Notes: generated from the letters alone by a model not told the origin. 64,000 nucleotides of DNA from an uncultured Lachnospiraceae bacterium (GCA_947644545.1 CANRZW010000012.1:1-64000); one strand, 5' to 3'; positions 44,201 through 54,013 are shown, counted from the stretch's first letter. A program made the numbers and translations.

Positions 44201-47200
44201 CTACGCTCTTTTCAGCCGTACGGTCTTCACCTCAAATGCCCTGAACGGCAGTGTCAGCACACCGTCTTCCATCGGAATCTCTTCTACCACATTCTCCAGC
44301 ATATCGCACAGCCAGGCCTTCACACCCAGCCTGCACGCCACCCTGGCCGTGACCGCTGCTTTCTTTGACTCATAGAGTCGCAGGATAATGTCGCCGCTTC
44401 CGTCTTCCGCCGGCTTCATGGTCTCCAGGATCACATTCGCCTGGTCCACTGCCGCCGCACTGAAAGCCTTCACCGCGCCGTCACTGATCTTCGGCTGCAC
44501 GTTAAGCTCATAGCCCTGCCTCACCACATCACTCTCCATAAAGTTGCCTTCCCATGCCGTAAAGGCATAGGTGAATCGGTGCAGCCCGTTATCCGCCTGC
44601 ATCTCCGGACAGGCAGACGCCCGCAGCAATGTCAGTTCCAGCGCATTCCCGTTCATACTGATTCCATACTTACAGTCATTCAGTACCGCCGCTCCGTGAG
44701 CGCCGTCGCACAACGCGCTGTAACGGTGGTTACACACTTCAAAACGGTCTTTATCGTAAGGCTTGGAACGATGCGTCGGACGCTCCACGAAACCAAACTG
44801 CATCTCGTTGATGCCGTTCTCCGCATATACCTCCACCGGGAAACACGTCTTTAACAGACGATGCAGTTCCCTCCAGTCGATCGTCGTGTCGAAAACAAGC
44901 CTGCTGCTTCCTGCCGCAAGCCGGATATACTGCTCTACGGAAGATTTGCTGACTTTTCCGGTCAACTTCAGGATTCCCTCCAGTCCCTGCGACACAATCT
45001 CCACTCTGGCGTCAGTCAGGGCTTCCACCTCCTGCTGTATATAACCGGAATCAATGTCCCATGCGTCAAACAGCCGCGGCACGTCTTTGTAGAGCCGGAA
45101 ACGGTTCATGGGCTGCGCCGCAAACTCCCTGCCGGAGTTCTTTAAGACGAAAGAAGTTACTTGACCTTTGAAGTCAATTATCGCTTTCAGGCGGCTGTTC
45201 TCCATCACGAAGCCCTGTGCAGTCTCCACAACGGTCACTTCTCTCTCTGCCTCCACGGCGTCCGCATCTTTCCTGCTGCCATTCTCCTCGTCCGCCGACA
45301 CCGGAAGTAACGAAACCGCCCCGCAGGAAGGAAGCGTCACCAGGGCTTTCACGACACTGCCCTCTGCCCCCTCCTGTTTCCGCACCGGTACGCTCTCTCC
45401 TTCCGGCGTCCTTGCTCCGGCAGCAAACCGTTCCGGCAGCTCCACAAGTGCACGCCTCTCGAAGCTCAACGAGTTCCAGATCGTCACCGCTCCTTCCTCG
45501 GACCATCCTGTCAGGGCTTCAAGCGCCTGCTGTGTCATCTCCTGCGCTCCCCTCTGGATCCTGCCGTGTGCCTCCTTTGCCTCCACATAGACCCGGGCAA
45601 TACTGGATCCCGGCAGAATATCGTGGAATTGATGCAATAACAGCTCCTTCCACAGCGCATCCGCGCAGGACAAGTCATAGGGCATCCCGCCCGCCATCGC
45701 CAGACAGCTCCACACTTCCATCTCCCGCAGTGCAAGCTCACTGCGGCGGTTGTTCTGCTTGACCATCGCCTGGGCCGTATAGGTGCCTCTATGCGCGCTG
45801 AAATACAGCTCTCCCACATAGGTATTCACCGGACCGCCCTGCTTCTCCATATCATGGAAAAACGTAAGCGGGCCTTCCATCTTCACCTTCACGCTTCCTT
45901 CCAGGTCCTCCTGCCGTCTTGCATATTCCACGAAGTCCCTGGCCGGACCACCGCCGCCGTCCCCGTATCCGAAAGGCATCAAAAAGGCGTCCAGATCCTG
46001 CAGCTGCGTCCGTTCCTTCCAGATTTTATTCGCCTCCACCGGATCGGTACGGTAAGTATAACTGGTCGGCAAAAAGGAGATGATCTGCGAACCGTCCATT
46101 CCCTCCCAGGTGAAATAATGGTACGGGAACTGCTCCCCCTCATTGTAGGACCAGAAGATCTTCTGGGTCACCAGATACTTCACGCCGCAGCCCTGCAGGA
46201 TCTGCGGCAGCGCCGCCGTGTAGCCAAAAGTATCCGGCAGCCACAGGATCTGGCTGTCTACACCGAATTCCTCCTGATAATAACGTTTCCCATGAACCAG
46301 CTGGCGGATCAACGCCTCACCGCCGGCCATATTGGTATCCGGCTCCACCCACATGGCGCCGTCCGCGATCCACTGACCGCCCTTCACGGCCTCCTTGATC
46401 CTTGCAAACAGCTCCGGATAATATTTTCTGCACATCTCATAGGACGCCGGCTGACTCTGGATAAACTTATACTCCGGATATTCCTCGATCAGACGCAGCT
46501 GCGCCGCAAAGGTCCGCTCCGTCTTGCGGTAAGTCTCCGCCATGGGCCACAACCATGCCAGATCCAGATGCGCGTTGCCCACCGCGTAGAATACCGGCGC
46601 ACTGGAACCGTTCTTGGCCTCCATCACGGGTCTAAGCGCCTCCCTAGCCGCCTGATAGGCGGCGATCCTGCCCTCCCGCGGCTGTTCAAAATCCACGATC
46701 AGGGTAAACTGCTCCAATGCCTTTGCAATCCGGGCAGCCCGCAGAGAAGTCTCGTCCAGGGTAGTCAACAGCATCTGCAGCGTCGTCACATCCATATAAA
46801 GCTGATAGGCCGTTTCATTCCAGATACCATAGGTGCATTTTCCCAGGGTTCTTCTTGCGCCTTCCTTCGCCTGATCCTGATAAGCGCCGGGCAGCACCGG
46901 TCCGGTACAGCATCCGCCCGCGGGCGCCTCCGGCATAAAATGTCCCGCATAAGTCTCCATCAGCACATCGAAGCGCTCTCCGCCTTCCGCATGGAAAGTC
47001 AGCACATTGTCCTCCATAAAGTGATGCGGTTCATATACCCAGGAAGCACGATACGTGCCAAACGCTTTGCCGTTTACGAACAGGGCAGATTCCCCGTCAG
47101 GCTTTAGATCCATCACGACCCGCTCTCCGCGTGCCCTCTCCGGAAGCGTGAAACTGCCCCGAAACCAGCCGTACTCCCACTCTTTCCCCCAGGTATATCC

Positions 47201-47368
47201 GGGCGTTACCGGCATAAAGCTCCCCTGTGAGGCTTCCTCCGGTGTCAGATATTCCATGGTGGTAAAAGCCTCCCAGGCAATCTCCCCCAACGGCTCATAG
47301 AAATCGTCTTTCAGCGTACGTATCCAATGTTTCACCCGATCCTGCCATTCCGAATGCATCAATCTCAT
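44201..47368 (-). CDS. Alpha-mannosidase, GH38
   Basis: A 1055-residue cytoplasmic (no signal peptide) zinc alpha-mannosidase. The catalytic domain opens AVGNAHLDLAWLWPMAETYRKTERTFA (zinc-binding H-x-D), has GAMWVEPDTNMAGGEALIRQ and the nucleophile region WLPDTFGYTAALPQ (Asp), and QFHDILPGSSI with a zinc His. The C-terminal GH38 beta domains follow (LRLYESKKAAV, LPFRAFEVKTVRLKR). It releases mannose from host or yeast mannan-type oligosaccharides. GGAGGAGA precedes the ATG. Second gene of the GH67-GH38-PAS-MalY-GNAT run. Confidence 0.94.
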   Translation of the reverse strand: MRLMHSEWQDRVKHWIRTLKDDFYEPLGEIAWEAFTTMEYLTPEEASQGSFMPVTPGYTWGKEWEYGWFRGSFTLPERARGERVVMDLKPDGESALFVNGKAFGTYRASWVYEPHHFMEDNVLTFHAEGGERFDVLMETYAGHFMPEAPAGGCCTGPVLPGAYQDQAKEGARRTLGKCTYGIWNETAYQLYMDVTTLQMLLTTLDETSLRAARIAKALEQFTLIVDFEQPREGRIAAYQAAREALRPVMEAKNGSSAPVFYAVGNAHLDLAWLWPMAETYRKTERTFAAQLRLIEEYPEYKFIQSQPASYEMCRKYYPELFARIKEAVKGGQWIADGAMWVEPDTNMAGGEALIRQLVHGKRYYQEEFGVDSQILWLPDTFGYTAALPQILQGCGVKYLVTQKIFWSYNEGEQFPYHYFTWEGMDGSQIISFLPTSYTYRTDPVEANKIWKERTQLQDLDAFLMPFGYGDGGGGPARDFVEYARRQEDLEGSVKVKMEGPLTFFHDMEKQGGPVNTYVGELYFSAHRGTYTAQAMVKQNNRRSELALREMEVWSCLAMAGGMPYDLSCADALWKELLLHQFHDILPGSSIARVYVEAKEAHGRIQRGAQEMTQQALEALTGWSEEGAVTIWNSLSFERRALVELPERFAAGARTPEGESVPVRKQEGAEGSVVKALVTLPSCGAVSLLPVSADEENGSRKDADAVEAEREVTVVETAQGFVMENSRLKAIIDFKGQVTSFVLKNSGREFAAQPMNRFRLYKDVPRLFDAWDIDSGYIQQEVEALTDARVEIVSQGLEGILKLTGKVSKSSVEQYIRLAAGSSRLVFDTTIDWRELHRLLKTCFPVEVYAENGINEMQFGFVERPTHRSKPYDKDRFEVCNHRYSALCDGAHGAAVLNDCKYGISMNGNALELTLLRASACPEMQADNGLHRFTYAFTAWEGNFMESDVVRQGYELNVQPKISDGAVKAFSAAAVDQANVILETMKPAEDGSGDIILRLYESKKAAVTARVACRLGVKAWLCDMLENVVEEIPMEDGVLTLPFRAFEVKTVRLKRA

Positions 47369-47426
47369 GTTCTCCTCCGTTCTTTCGCTTCACTTTGCGC
47401 ATGTTTTATCCGAACCGTTAATAGAT

Positions 47427-49460
47427 CTAATAGATCCTGCGTCCCTTTTCGTCCGCAATCCCGCTCTTCCTGTAAAAATAGCTGTTCACCTGATCCCGCC
47501 ACTCCCTGGCATTCTCCAGCTGGCGGACAAACCGCTCTGATACATTCTGATAGATCCGCTCCTCTATCTTCCCTTCCAGCTCTTTCCAGAGACGAATCAT
47601 CTCCTCCACTTCCTCAACGCCCTCGAAATGGCTGTCGTATATATGCTGGATGATCGTCTTACCTGACCGAAGCCTGTGCTGATAGGGCAAATGGTGAAAG
47701 AACAAAAGCAGTTCTTCCGGACAGGTCTCTGCACCGTTATACAGACAGGCCATAGGATTCGCATACTGCTGTGCATACCCCGTTCCCCGATCCGTCCGGT
47801 CTACTCCGATTCCCTGCCAATCCGCCCGGTGATAAGTGCCCCAGCGGGAATACTCATAGCCGTCCACACTTGGCCCGTAGTGCTCCATAGGTGTCACCAT
47901 CCAGCCGATTCCCAGGGGGCTGGTATATTTCTCATAGGTTTCCCGGGAAGGAAGCAGGATCTTCTTCCCATGCTCCACCACCTGCCTGTCGTTGGAAAGC
48001 GCCAGCCTGATCCATTCCTCCGCGATTGTTTCCGCAGACAGCCCTGTATCGTAGGCCAGACGCCCGAAACCGTAGAAGTTGGCCCCCGCCAGGTCGTTTC
48101 CCGTCCAGTTCTCATCCCTGCCCGTATTACATACCGCGCAGATACCCGCATTGCCGTTATGCATCGTCCGCCCGCTGACCACATCCGCCACCGTGCTTCT
48201 CTTCTCACAGCAGGTAACGGGCGCGGTGCATTCGCTCCGTGACGGACAGGCTGCACAAGTATTAAAGTCCAGCACCTCTTTGAACATCGGTATCAGATAA
48301 CACACATCAATCTGATGCCCTGTATACTCCTGCGCGATCTGCACCTCCAGCATCTGGTTCGTCTTCTGAAGCGCCCCAAACAGCGGCGACACCGGTTCTC
48401 TGATCTGGAAATCCATGGGGCCGTTTTTGATCTGCAGGATCACATTGTCGCGGTAATCTCCGTCCGTACCGATGAAATTATCATAGGCCGCACGGGCGCG
48501 GTCCGTCTTCGTATCCCGCCAGTCCTGCGTACAGTTATAGACAAAACAACGCCAGAGGATGATCCCGCCATAAGGCCTGACCAGATCCGCCAGCATATTC
48601 GCCCCGTCGGCCTGCGTCCTGCCATAGGTAAAAGGCCCCGGCCGTCCCTCCGAATCCGCCTTCACCAGAAAACCGCCAAGCTCCGGAACCGCCTCATAAA
48701 CCTGTGCGATCTTCTGCCGCCACCAGGCTGTCACATCCTCATCAAAAGGATCCGCACTGTCCGGGCCGCCCAGCTCTATGGGCGCCGCAAAATTCAGGCT
48801 TAAGAACAGACGTATCCCGTATTCTGCAAAGAGCGCCGCCATCTTCTTAACCTGCCCCAGATACCGTTCCGTAATCAGCCAGGAAGCGGCCTCCTTCACA
48901 TTCACATTGTTGATGACCACGCCGTTGATCCCCACGCTGGCTGCCAGACGGCAGTAATCTCTGGTACGGCGGTTCACAAGTACCCTGTTATCCTCAAAGA
49001 AAAAGGAATTTCCGGAATATCCCCGCTCAATACTCCCGTCCATATTATCCCAATGGTTGTACATCCTGAGCGGATTGTCCGGCCTGCAGGTAACATCGAT
49101 TCCCCGCATCGGCTTTTCCATGGCAACAAGCCGCAACACATGAAAAATACCGTACAGAACCCCCGGACCGTCGGCGGCTTCCACCTGTAGTATTCCATCC
49201 GCCTCCCGGATCCGATATCCCTCTGCCGGTATCTCCTGTCGGCAGCTTACCAGTACCCCTTCCCGCATCGCTCCGGCGTGCACCAACGTTACGCTGCCTC
49301 CCAGCATCCCCCTGATTCCCCTGCGAAACTCCGCGACGGCATTTCGTACCATCGGCTGCTCTTCGTCAAATCCCGTTATTTTGATCTTTCTTGTCAGCTG
49401 CGCATTCCCGACATCCTCCACATGCCTGTAAACAAGCCAGCCTTGTGTCCAATTCTCCAT
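47427..49460 (-). CDS. Alpha-glucuronidase, GH67-like
   Basis: A 677-residue protein with the GH67 layout: an N-terminal beta domain, a TIM barrel (RMYNHWDNMDGSIERGYSGNSFFFEDNRVLVNRRTRDYCRLAASVGINGVVINNVN), FLVKADSEGRPGPFTYGRTQADGANMLA with a candidate Glu, and DFQIREPVSPLFGAL. It would cut 4-O-methylglucuronic acid from xylo-oligosaccharides inside the cell. The start is ambiguous: ATGs at 49511, 49466 and 49460 are in frame; I prefer 49460, which has GGGGGAT about 6 bases upstream and begins ENWTQGWLVY. A Cys-rich segment (CAACPSRSECTAPVTCCEKR) is present in the helical domain. Confidence 0.88.
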   Translation of the reverse strand: MENWTQGWLVYRHVEDVGNAQLTRKIKITGFDEEQPMVRNAVAEFRRGIRGMLGGSVTLVHAGAMREGVLVSCRQEIPAEGYRIREADGILQVEAADGPGVLYGIFHVLRLVAMEKPMRGIDVTCRPDNPLRMYNHWDNMDGSIERGYSGNSFFFEDNRVLVNRRTRDYCRLAASVGINGVVINNVNVKEAASWLITERYLGQVKKMAALFAEYGIRLFLSLNFAAPIELGGPDSADPFDEDVTAWWRQKIAQVYEAVPELGGFLVKADSEGRPGPFTYGRTQADGANMLADLVRPYGGIILWRCFVYNCTQDWRDTKTDRARAAYDNFIGTDGDYRDNVILQIKNGPMDFQIREPVSPLFGALQKTNQMLEVQIAQEYTGHQIDVCYLIPMFKEVLDFNTCAACPSRSECTAPVTCCEKRSTVADVVSGRTMHNGNAGICAVCNTGRDENWTGNDLAGANFYGFGRLAYDTGLSAETIAEEWIRLALSNDRQVVEHGKKILLPSRETYEKYTSPLGIGWMVTPMEHYGPSVDGYEYSRWGTYHRADWQGIGVDRTDRGTGYAQQYANPMACLYNGAETCPEELLLFFHHLPYQHRLRSGKTIIQHIYDSHFEGVEEVEEMIRLWKELEGKIEERIYQNVSERFVRQLENAREWRDQVNSYFYRKSGIADEKGRRIY

Positions 49461-49511
49461 ACTCATCCCCCATAATGCCATCCTGCCTGGCAAAGTCTTA
49501 TTTTCATACAA

Positions 49512-49536
49512 AGAATGCCCTTATATTGGGCATTCT
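49512..49536 (-). terminator. Probable terminator of the RiPP operon
   Basis: AGAATGCCC and GGGCATTCT form a perfect 9-bp stem around 7 bases, followed on the minus strand by TTTGT. It is about 80 bases past the oxidoreductase stop and within the GH67 leader, so it could also attenuate GH67. Confidence 0.6.
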
Positions 49537-49578
49537 CTGAAACACTCCGTAGCACTGACGAAGCTTACTCTTTCCTAT

Positions 49579-49607
49579 ATAATATTAATAACACAAGACA
49601 ACCACAA
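49579..49607 (-). promoter_or_regulatory. Promoter of the GH67-GH38 run
   Basis: -35 TTGTGG (49602-49607) and -10 TATTAT (49579-49584) on the minus strand, 17 bases apart, beginning just past the last gene of the RiPP operon. Confidence 0.55.
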
Positions 49608-49615
49608 AAACAACT

Positions 49616-50518
49616 TTAATATGAATACCCATCGGCGCCACCCTCTGCACCTGCATATGCAATGGCCGATCTGATCGCATAATGTATCCCACCGCCATTG
49701 ACAGGATTACAGGTTCCTGCGAAATCACCTATACCGTTTTTCCTGTAAGAATCCGGCCTTCTCTGATCACAGTGCCCCAGGAACTCCGCCCTTGGTTTTC
49801 TCACATACTCCCATTTTCCCGATACCTTGTGAAGAAAAAAAGCTTCCAGACAATACTGATAGTCGTTTTTCAGTTTCCGGTCAAAATGCCTGTTCCAGAC
49901 TCCGACATTCCATAAATGACCGCCAATGGGAAACGCCCAGAAATACTTTTCATGATCGGCTGCATCAAAATACCAGTAATGGAACCTGTCCTCCGCTAAA
50001 TTTACGTTTGCCGCTATTTGTCCGGATAAACCTATGCTCTGCTCTTTGGGTATCTCTCCTGAAATCCCTCTGGCCCCGCTTGCCCAGACAAGTTCTCTGG
50101 CGAGGAATCCATTTACCTCATAGAGCTCTCCGCTTTTCGTGACCATGGCGGCCCTCTGACCAAACTGTATCTGCGCATGAACATGCGCAGCAGCACAAAG
50201 CAGATACTGATCCAGCAAAGTTCTCTGTATTCCCAGTGACACCCGCCCTTCCCCATATAACTTCTCTGTGCATCCGCCATCCTCGTAGATCACATGGCCC
50301 CCGACCTGTCTGGCATTCATCAGAAACAACGGTTCGGCTGCTATTCCTATTTCCTTAAGCATCCGTAACGCTTTATAAGACACACCGCCTCCACATACTT
50401 TTTCTGCCTGACGGCTGTTTCGCTCAAGGATCAAACACCTCTTCCCCTTTTTGCCAAGTTCATATGCACATACGCTTCCTGCAATCCCACCGCCCACGAT
50501 AATATAATCATAGATCAT
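49616..50518 (-). CDS. FAD-dependent oxidoreductase (geranylgeranyl reductase-like) in the RiPP cluster
   Basis: A 300-residue flavoprotein: DYIIVGGGIAGSVCAYELGKKGKRCLILER is the FAD-binding Rossmann motif, EKVCGGGVSYKAL matches the K-x-C-G-G-G motif of geranylgeranyl reductase-type enzymes, and IGDFAGTCNPVNGGGIHYAIRSAIAYA is the second FAD motif (usual G-D-A-A-G). It ends soon after that motif, about 50-70 residues shorter than most of the family, so the C-terminal cap is missing or reduced. Its start overlaps the kinase-like gene by 4 bases. A redox step on the peptide is inferred. Confidence 0.82.
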   Translation of the reverse strand: MIYDYIIVGGGIAGSVCAYELGKKGKRCLILERNSRQAEKVCGGGVSYKALRMLKEIGIAAEPLFLMNARQVGGHVIYEDGGCTEKLYGEGRVSLGIQRTLLDQYLLCAAAHVHAQIQFGQRAAMVTKSGELYEVNGFLARELVWASGARGISGEIPKEQSIGLSGQIAANVNLAEDRFHYWYFDAADHEKYFWAFPIGGHLWNVGVWNRHFDRKLKNDYQYCLEAFFLHKVSGKWEYVRKPRAEFLGHCDQRRPDSYRKNGIGDFAGTCNPVNGGGIHYAIRSAIAYAGAEGGADGYSY

Positions 50519-51195
50519 TCTTTCATCATCCTGTACATTTTCTCCACGTCCAAATCTGCTATATTACTCTGTACTGCTATGACTCTGACTATCCTGCAAA
50601 GATCGTCTGCCACTTCACCCGCAAGCCTTCTGTATTCTTCCGGATAATCATCCCGGATCCTCTCGACCGCCTCTTCTCGGCTCATCCTGCGCATAGCACA
50701 GTCTTTGCTTTTTGAAATAAAAGCAATCCCGTTCACCTTATAAGCCCGAAACGGATCTCCATGACTTACTTTACTCCAGGGCGTCATCCACCCCGCTGCC
50801 TGTCTTTCTTTGATGCCGGCCACTGTCCTGTCATCGCTTAGTATAAAGGATCTGCCGACGAAATGATCCAGCCATTGACGCGCCATTGTGGATTTACCTG
50901 CGCCGGGCTTTCCGGCAATCACATACCCCTCATTGTCCACAACCACCGTCACCGCGTGCATCAATAATTTCTTATGGCAGGCTGCACTTTTGGCAAACAT
51001 CTGCATGGACAACAGCAGCTCACACTGCTTTGCGCTAAGATGGACATATTTGGCCCTGAACTCTGCCAGACTGCCCATTTCCAGCTTAGTGCACTCCCCT
51101 CTTTCTTCCCGTACCCTGAACCGTTCAAATTGTTCCAGGATCTCTGCAGAATCGGTGGAAAAACTTATTCTCTTCTCAGCGATCAGATATTGCAC
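50515..51195 (-). CDS. HPr kinase-like P-loop protein in the RiPP cluster
   Basis: A 226-residue protein with Walker A AGKPGAGKSTMARQWLD near residue 93 and SFILSDDRTVAGIKERQAAGWMTPWSKVSHGDPFRAYKVNGIAFISKSKD, which matches the HprK-related kinases found in several peptide-modification clusters. The N-terminal HPr-kinase regulatory domain is absent. GTG start with GAGGAG 10 bases upstream. It may phosphorylate the peptide or a carrier; no HPr-like partner is in this operon. Confidence 0.75.
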   Translation of the reverse strand: MQYLIAEKRISFSTDSAEILEQFERFRVREERGECTKLEMGSLAEFRAKYVHLSAKQCELLLSMQMFAKSAACHKKLLMHAVTVVVDNEGYVIAGKPGAGKSTMARQWLDHFVGRSFILSDDRTVAGIKERQAAGWMTPWSKVSHGDPFRAYKVNGIAFISKSKDCAMRRMSREEAVERIRDDYPEEYRRLAGEVADDLCRIVRVIAVQSNIADLDVEKMYRMMKE

Positions 51196-51226
51196 CTGCC
51201 TGTATCTCCTCTTCTCTTCTGCCTCT

Positions 51227-51958
51227 TTATGCCAAATAGTAAATATTATATCCTGTCACATTGCCCTTCTGGATTCTCTGGGCTGTCAATACTACTTCGC
51301 CGTATCGACTGTTCTTTTCTATACAATATCCCATTTCTTCATGCAGCAAACGGCCCAAAGGCTCCTGCGCTACTCTCCCATATAGCTTATAGCCAATGTT
51401 GTTTCCACTAATATGTACGCTGATCCCCTTAAACTTATAAACAGACTTCATATAGGCTTTTATTTCCTTCTCAGTAACAGGATCGCCGTTGGAAACATGC
51501 GCCGCGAATCGATCTGTCTGTTCCCGGATCTTCTCCTGATCCACTACCCCCTTAATACCGTAACGATGCCCCTTCAATATGGTCGGGTAAAAGTAGAAAC
51601 TTTGTCCGGTCACTTCCCCCTCCCGGATCCGATACCCAACCGTATAATTCCGGAAAGACTCGTCGAACAGAATCGGAACCAGATCCAGTTCCTCTCTCAC
51701 ATCCGGCGGCAGATCCCTGTAAATCTCCCGATACTCCTCTCTCATAAGATCAACGTGGAAATTACAGGTATCCATCAGGTTCCCCTCAAGCATTGCATAT
51801 TCAAACAGCGACAGGATCCCCTGTTCCATCCATGTCTGAATGCGGCTGTTTTCTATGCGGCAGCCATCAGGTTCATAATAGATCTTCATCTGTTCGGTGA
51901 ATCCCTTCCCGGCATCCTTTAAGATTCTGATCCCACGTGAACGAAATCCGTCTGACAA
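51227..51958 (-). CDS. Unknown RiPP-cluster protein with an internal repeat
   Basis: A 243-residue protein that I cannot assign. Two segments look related: YRIREGEVTGQSFYFYP near residues 129-145 and QRIQKGNVTGYNIYYLA at the C-terminus, and a third strand KFKGISVHISGNNIGYKLYGRV lies between. The repeated beta-rich units separated by helices distantly recall ABBA-type (prenyltransferase) folds, but this is only an impression. It begins with TTG right after the upstream TAA, with GGAGGAAA in the radical SAM coding end. Its conserved place in the operon suggests a direct role in peptide processing. Confidence 0.7.
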   Translation of the reverse strand: MSDGFRSRGIRILKDAGKGFTEQMKIYYEPDGCRIENSRIQTWMEQGILSLFEYAMLEGNLMDTCNFHVDLMREEYREIYRDLPPDVREELDLVPILFDESFRNYTVGYRIREGEVTGQSFYFYPTILKGHRYGIKGVVDQEKIREQTDRFAAHVSNGDPVTEKEIKAYMKSVYKFKGISVHISGNNIGYKLYGRVAQEPLGRLLHEEMGYCIEKNSRYGEVVLTAQRIQKGNVTGYNIYYLA

Positions 51959-53092
51959 TTACGTTTCCTCCCCGTCTTTGTGTATATCGCCAAATTTCCT
52001 TTTTATCGTATCGCTGTACTCCTCCGTCTCTCCCCGTCTGAAATCATTTATGATCTCGTCATTGATGTCCAAGACGGCCTTGAAGATCCGATCGGATTGA
52101 TTGCAGCTGTACCGCAGTAAAGCATCATCCTGGACATACATATACGACATGCAGATACATACGCCATTGCATACCCCGGAGGAATCACAATCTGTACAAT
52201 ATTCTCCCCGCAATTTCTCCAGTATTCCCAACATTCGTTCATATTCGCTCGAAGTAAAGCAGCTGCTGATGCGCAAGTCATCCGACGGTTCTCCCAGACA
52301 GAACTGCACATCATTCGGCCTTCCAAACGGATAAATCTTTCCGTCCGGATTCAATGCGATTTCCCGATGAAACCAAAACGGCTTAAACTGGGTATCCCTT
52401 CTGAGCGATGCAAATTCTTCAAACGTATAAAACCTTATCTTACACGACCGATCCTTGATCCAATAGCGATAAGTATCCGTGAGGACATGGATGAAATGAT
52501 CCGTATCCATCAAAAGTTCCTGATCAACAGCCGCATACCCTCTTGGTTCGATCGGCAAGATCTTAAAATCTATTTTCCTCTCATTGAACCATTTATATAT
52601 TTCCGTCAAATGCTCATAGGATCCTTTTGAAATCGTACAAAATGCTCTGACTCTGCCGCCCTTTGCCTTGACCTGACCGATCTTTTCATACACCCGTTCC
52701 TTATGCTGACGCAGGAAGTCATGGTATGGGCCGTCAAAAGATATATTGATCAGCGTCTGATTTGCAACCAGCAATTCTATCAGCTCATCATCCAGCAAAA
52801 GGCCATTGGTTGTAAAGTTATTTGCGAACCTGACATGATACTTGTCGATCATCTGCTTTTGAAATGCAAAGACTTCCCTGTAAAAAGCATTCCCCGCAAG
52901 TGTCGGTTCCCCGCCATGAAAAGTAACTTTGACGTCGCTGTACTCCCTGCAGGCCGATTCTATGAACTGACAGACGGTTCCGACTCCCGTCATTTCAACC
53001 CGCTTCAAATCATCTCCGTTAAAACAGTGCCTGCATTTCATATTGCATTTCAATGTCGGTTTAATTGTTAAAGCAATTTCATGTACCATCAT
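51959..53092 (-). CDS. Radical SAM/SPASM peptide maturase (third enzyme)
   Basis: A 377-residue enzyme: cluster motif CNMKCRHC (C-x3-C-x2-C) near residue 15, HGGEPTLAG, and a C-terminal SPASM domain with CTDCDSSGVCNGVCICMSYMYV and a later Cys (YSCNQSD), for auxiliary Fe-S clusters. Such enzymes make thioether, C-C or epimerised links in ribosomal peptides. Its start follows the stop of the second enzyme directly (TGAATGATG). Confidence 0.9.
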   Translation of the reverse strand: MMVHEIALTIKPTLKCNMKCRHCFNGDDLKRVEMTGVGTVCQFIESACREYSDVKVTFHGGEPTLAGNAFYREVFAFQKQMIDKYHVRFANNFTTNGLLLDDELIELLVANQTLINISFDGPYHDFLRQHKERVYEKIGQVKAKGGRVRAFCTISKGSYEHLTEIYKWFNERKIDFKILPIEPRGYAAVDQELLMDTDHFIHVLTDTYRYWIKDRSCKIRFYTFEEFASLRRDTQFKPFWFHREIALNPDGKIYPFGRPNDVQFCLGEPSDDLRISSCFTSSEYERMLGILEKLRGEYCTDCDSSGVCNGVCICMSYMYVQDDALLRYSCNQSDRIFKAVLDINDEIINDFRRGETEEYSDTIKRKFGDIHKDGEET

Positions 53093-53992
53093 TCACTCCA
53101 AATTTTCATATAGTCTGTTTTCAAAAAACTCCAGTGCCTTATACTCGTCCACTGCTGACATACATCGGTCAGCGAAAGGACAGTCTGCCATACAATCCAT
53201 CCGATTCCGGGTAAGATCCATAATGCGGTATTGATTCCTGTCTTTGAAATAAACGATCAAAGCTTCCCGATCTCTTTCCAACTCACAGCTTCGCATCCAC
53301 TCCATACTCTTGATGCAGCTGTCAAAGATCTTGATCTTTACATTACGCTGACTGAAATAGTCAAAAAATATCTTCATAAACCGGGACGCATCATCATTCG
53401 ATATCGTTTTGCAGCCATTCTGAGCCGACACGATCGTATCGGCCATCTTTGTCAGATGGATTGCATGGTCAAACAGGATCTCCCGCTCGAAAGCCTGCAA
53501 TGTCCTGTCACCGGAAGGATCTTCCTCTATCATGCGGTTGTTCAGGATCAGTTTTACGTCAACCGGACAGTTCGTCTGCTCCACAAGATACTTCAATCCC
53601 GCTATGGTTTCCTGATAACTGCCCTTCACTCTCGTGATACTGTCATGAATTTCCTCATATCCATGAATCGGAATAATAAATCGGAAATTTTCGTTTAAAC
53701 AGGAAAGATCATAGTTCGTAATCATTCGGCCGTTCGTATAAATCAATACTTCACATCCGTAAGGAAGCAGGCCGCCGAGTATTTTTCCTATCTCAGTATG
53801 CATCAATGGTTCTCCGCCATTGACAATCACACGATCCTTTGCAGAAAGCTCTTTGTCGTCCAAATATTCAAAAAACTGTTCGACCGTCATTTCATTATGT
53901 GGCTGCGCATTATGCCACGTGTTATGCGAGTAGCAAAATATGCAGTTGCTGTTACACCCATATGTAATATTGAAATAGAAAATCCTTTTCAT
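53093..53992 (-). CDS. Radical SAM protein (second enzyme)
   Basis: A 299-residue enzyme: CNSNCIFCYSHN (C-x3-C-x2-C), VIVNGGEPLMH, and a C-terminal CMADCPFADRC motif that may bind an auxiliary cluster in a short SPASM/twitch-like tail. The start at 53992 follows GGAGGGAATC; a GTG or ATG 12 bases earlier is less likely. It differs from its two neighbours enough to suggest a distinct reaction. Confidence 0.88.
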   Translation of the reverse strand: MKRIFYFNITYGCNSNCIFCYSHNTWHNAQPHNEMTVEQFFEYLDDKELSAKDRVIVNGGEPLMHTEIGKILGGLLPYGCEVLIYTNGRMITNYDLSCLNENFRFIIPIHGYEEIHDSITRVKGSYQETIAGLKYLVEQTNCPVDVKLILNNRMIEEDPSGDRTLQAFEREILFDHAIHLTKMADTIVSAQNGCKTISNDDASRFMKIFFDYFSQRNVKIKIFDSCIKSMEWMRSCELERDREALIVYFKDRNQYRIMDLTRNRMDCMADCPFADRCMSAVDEYKALEFFENRLYENLE

Positions 53993-54013
53993 GATTCCCT
54001 CCATTCCGCAGCG

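Noticed and set aside
45791..47107. Plus-strand ORF of 438 codons opposite the alpha-mannosidase
   Set aside because: It is an antisense shadow in GC-rich coding DNA; the GH38 gene on the minus strand has all catalytic motifs.
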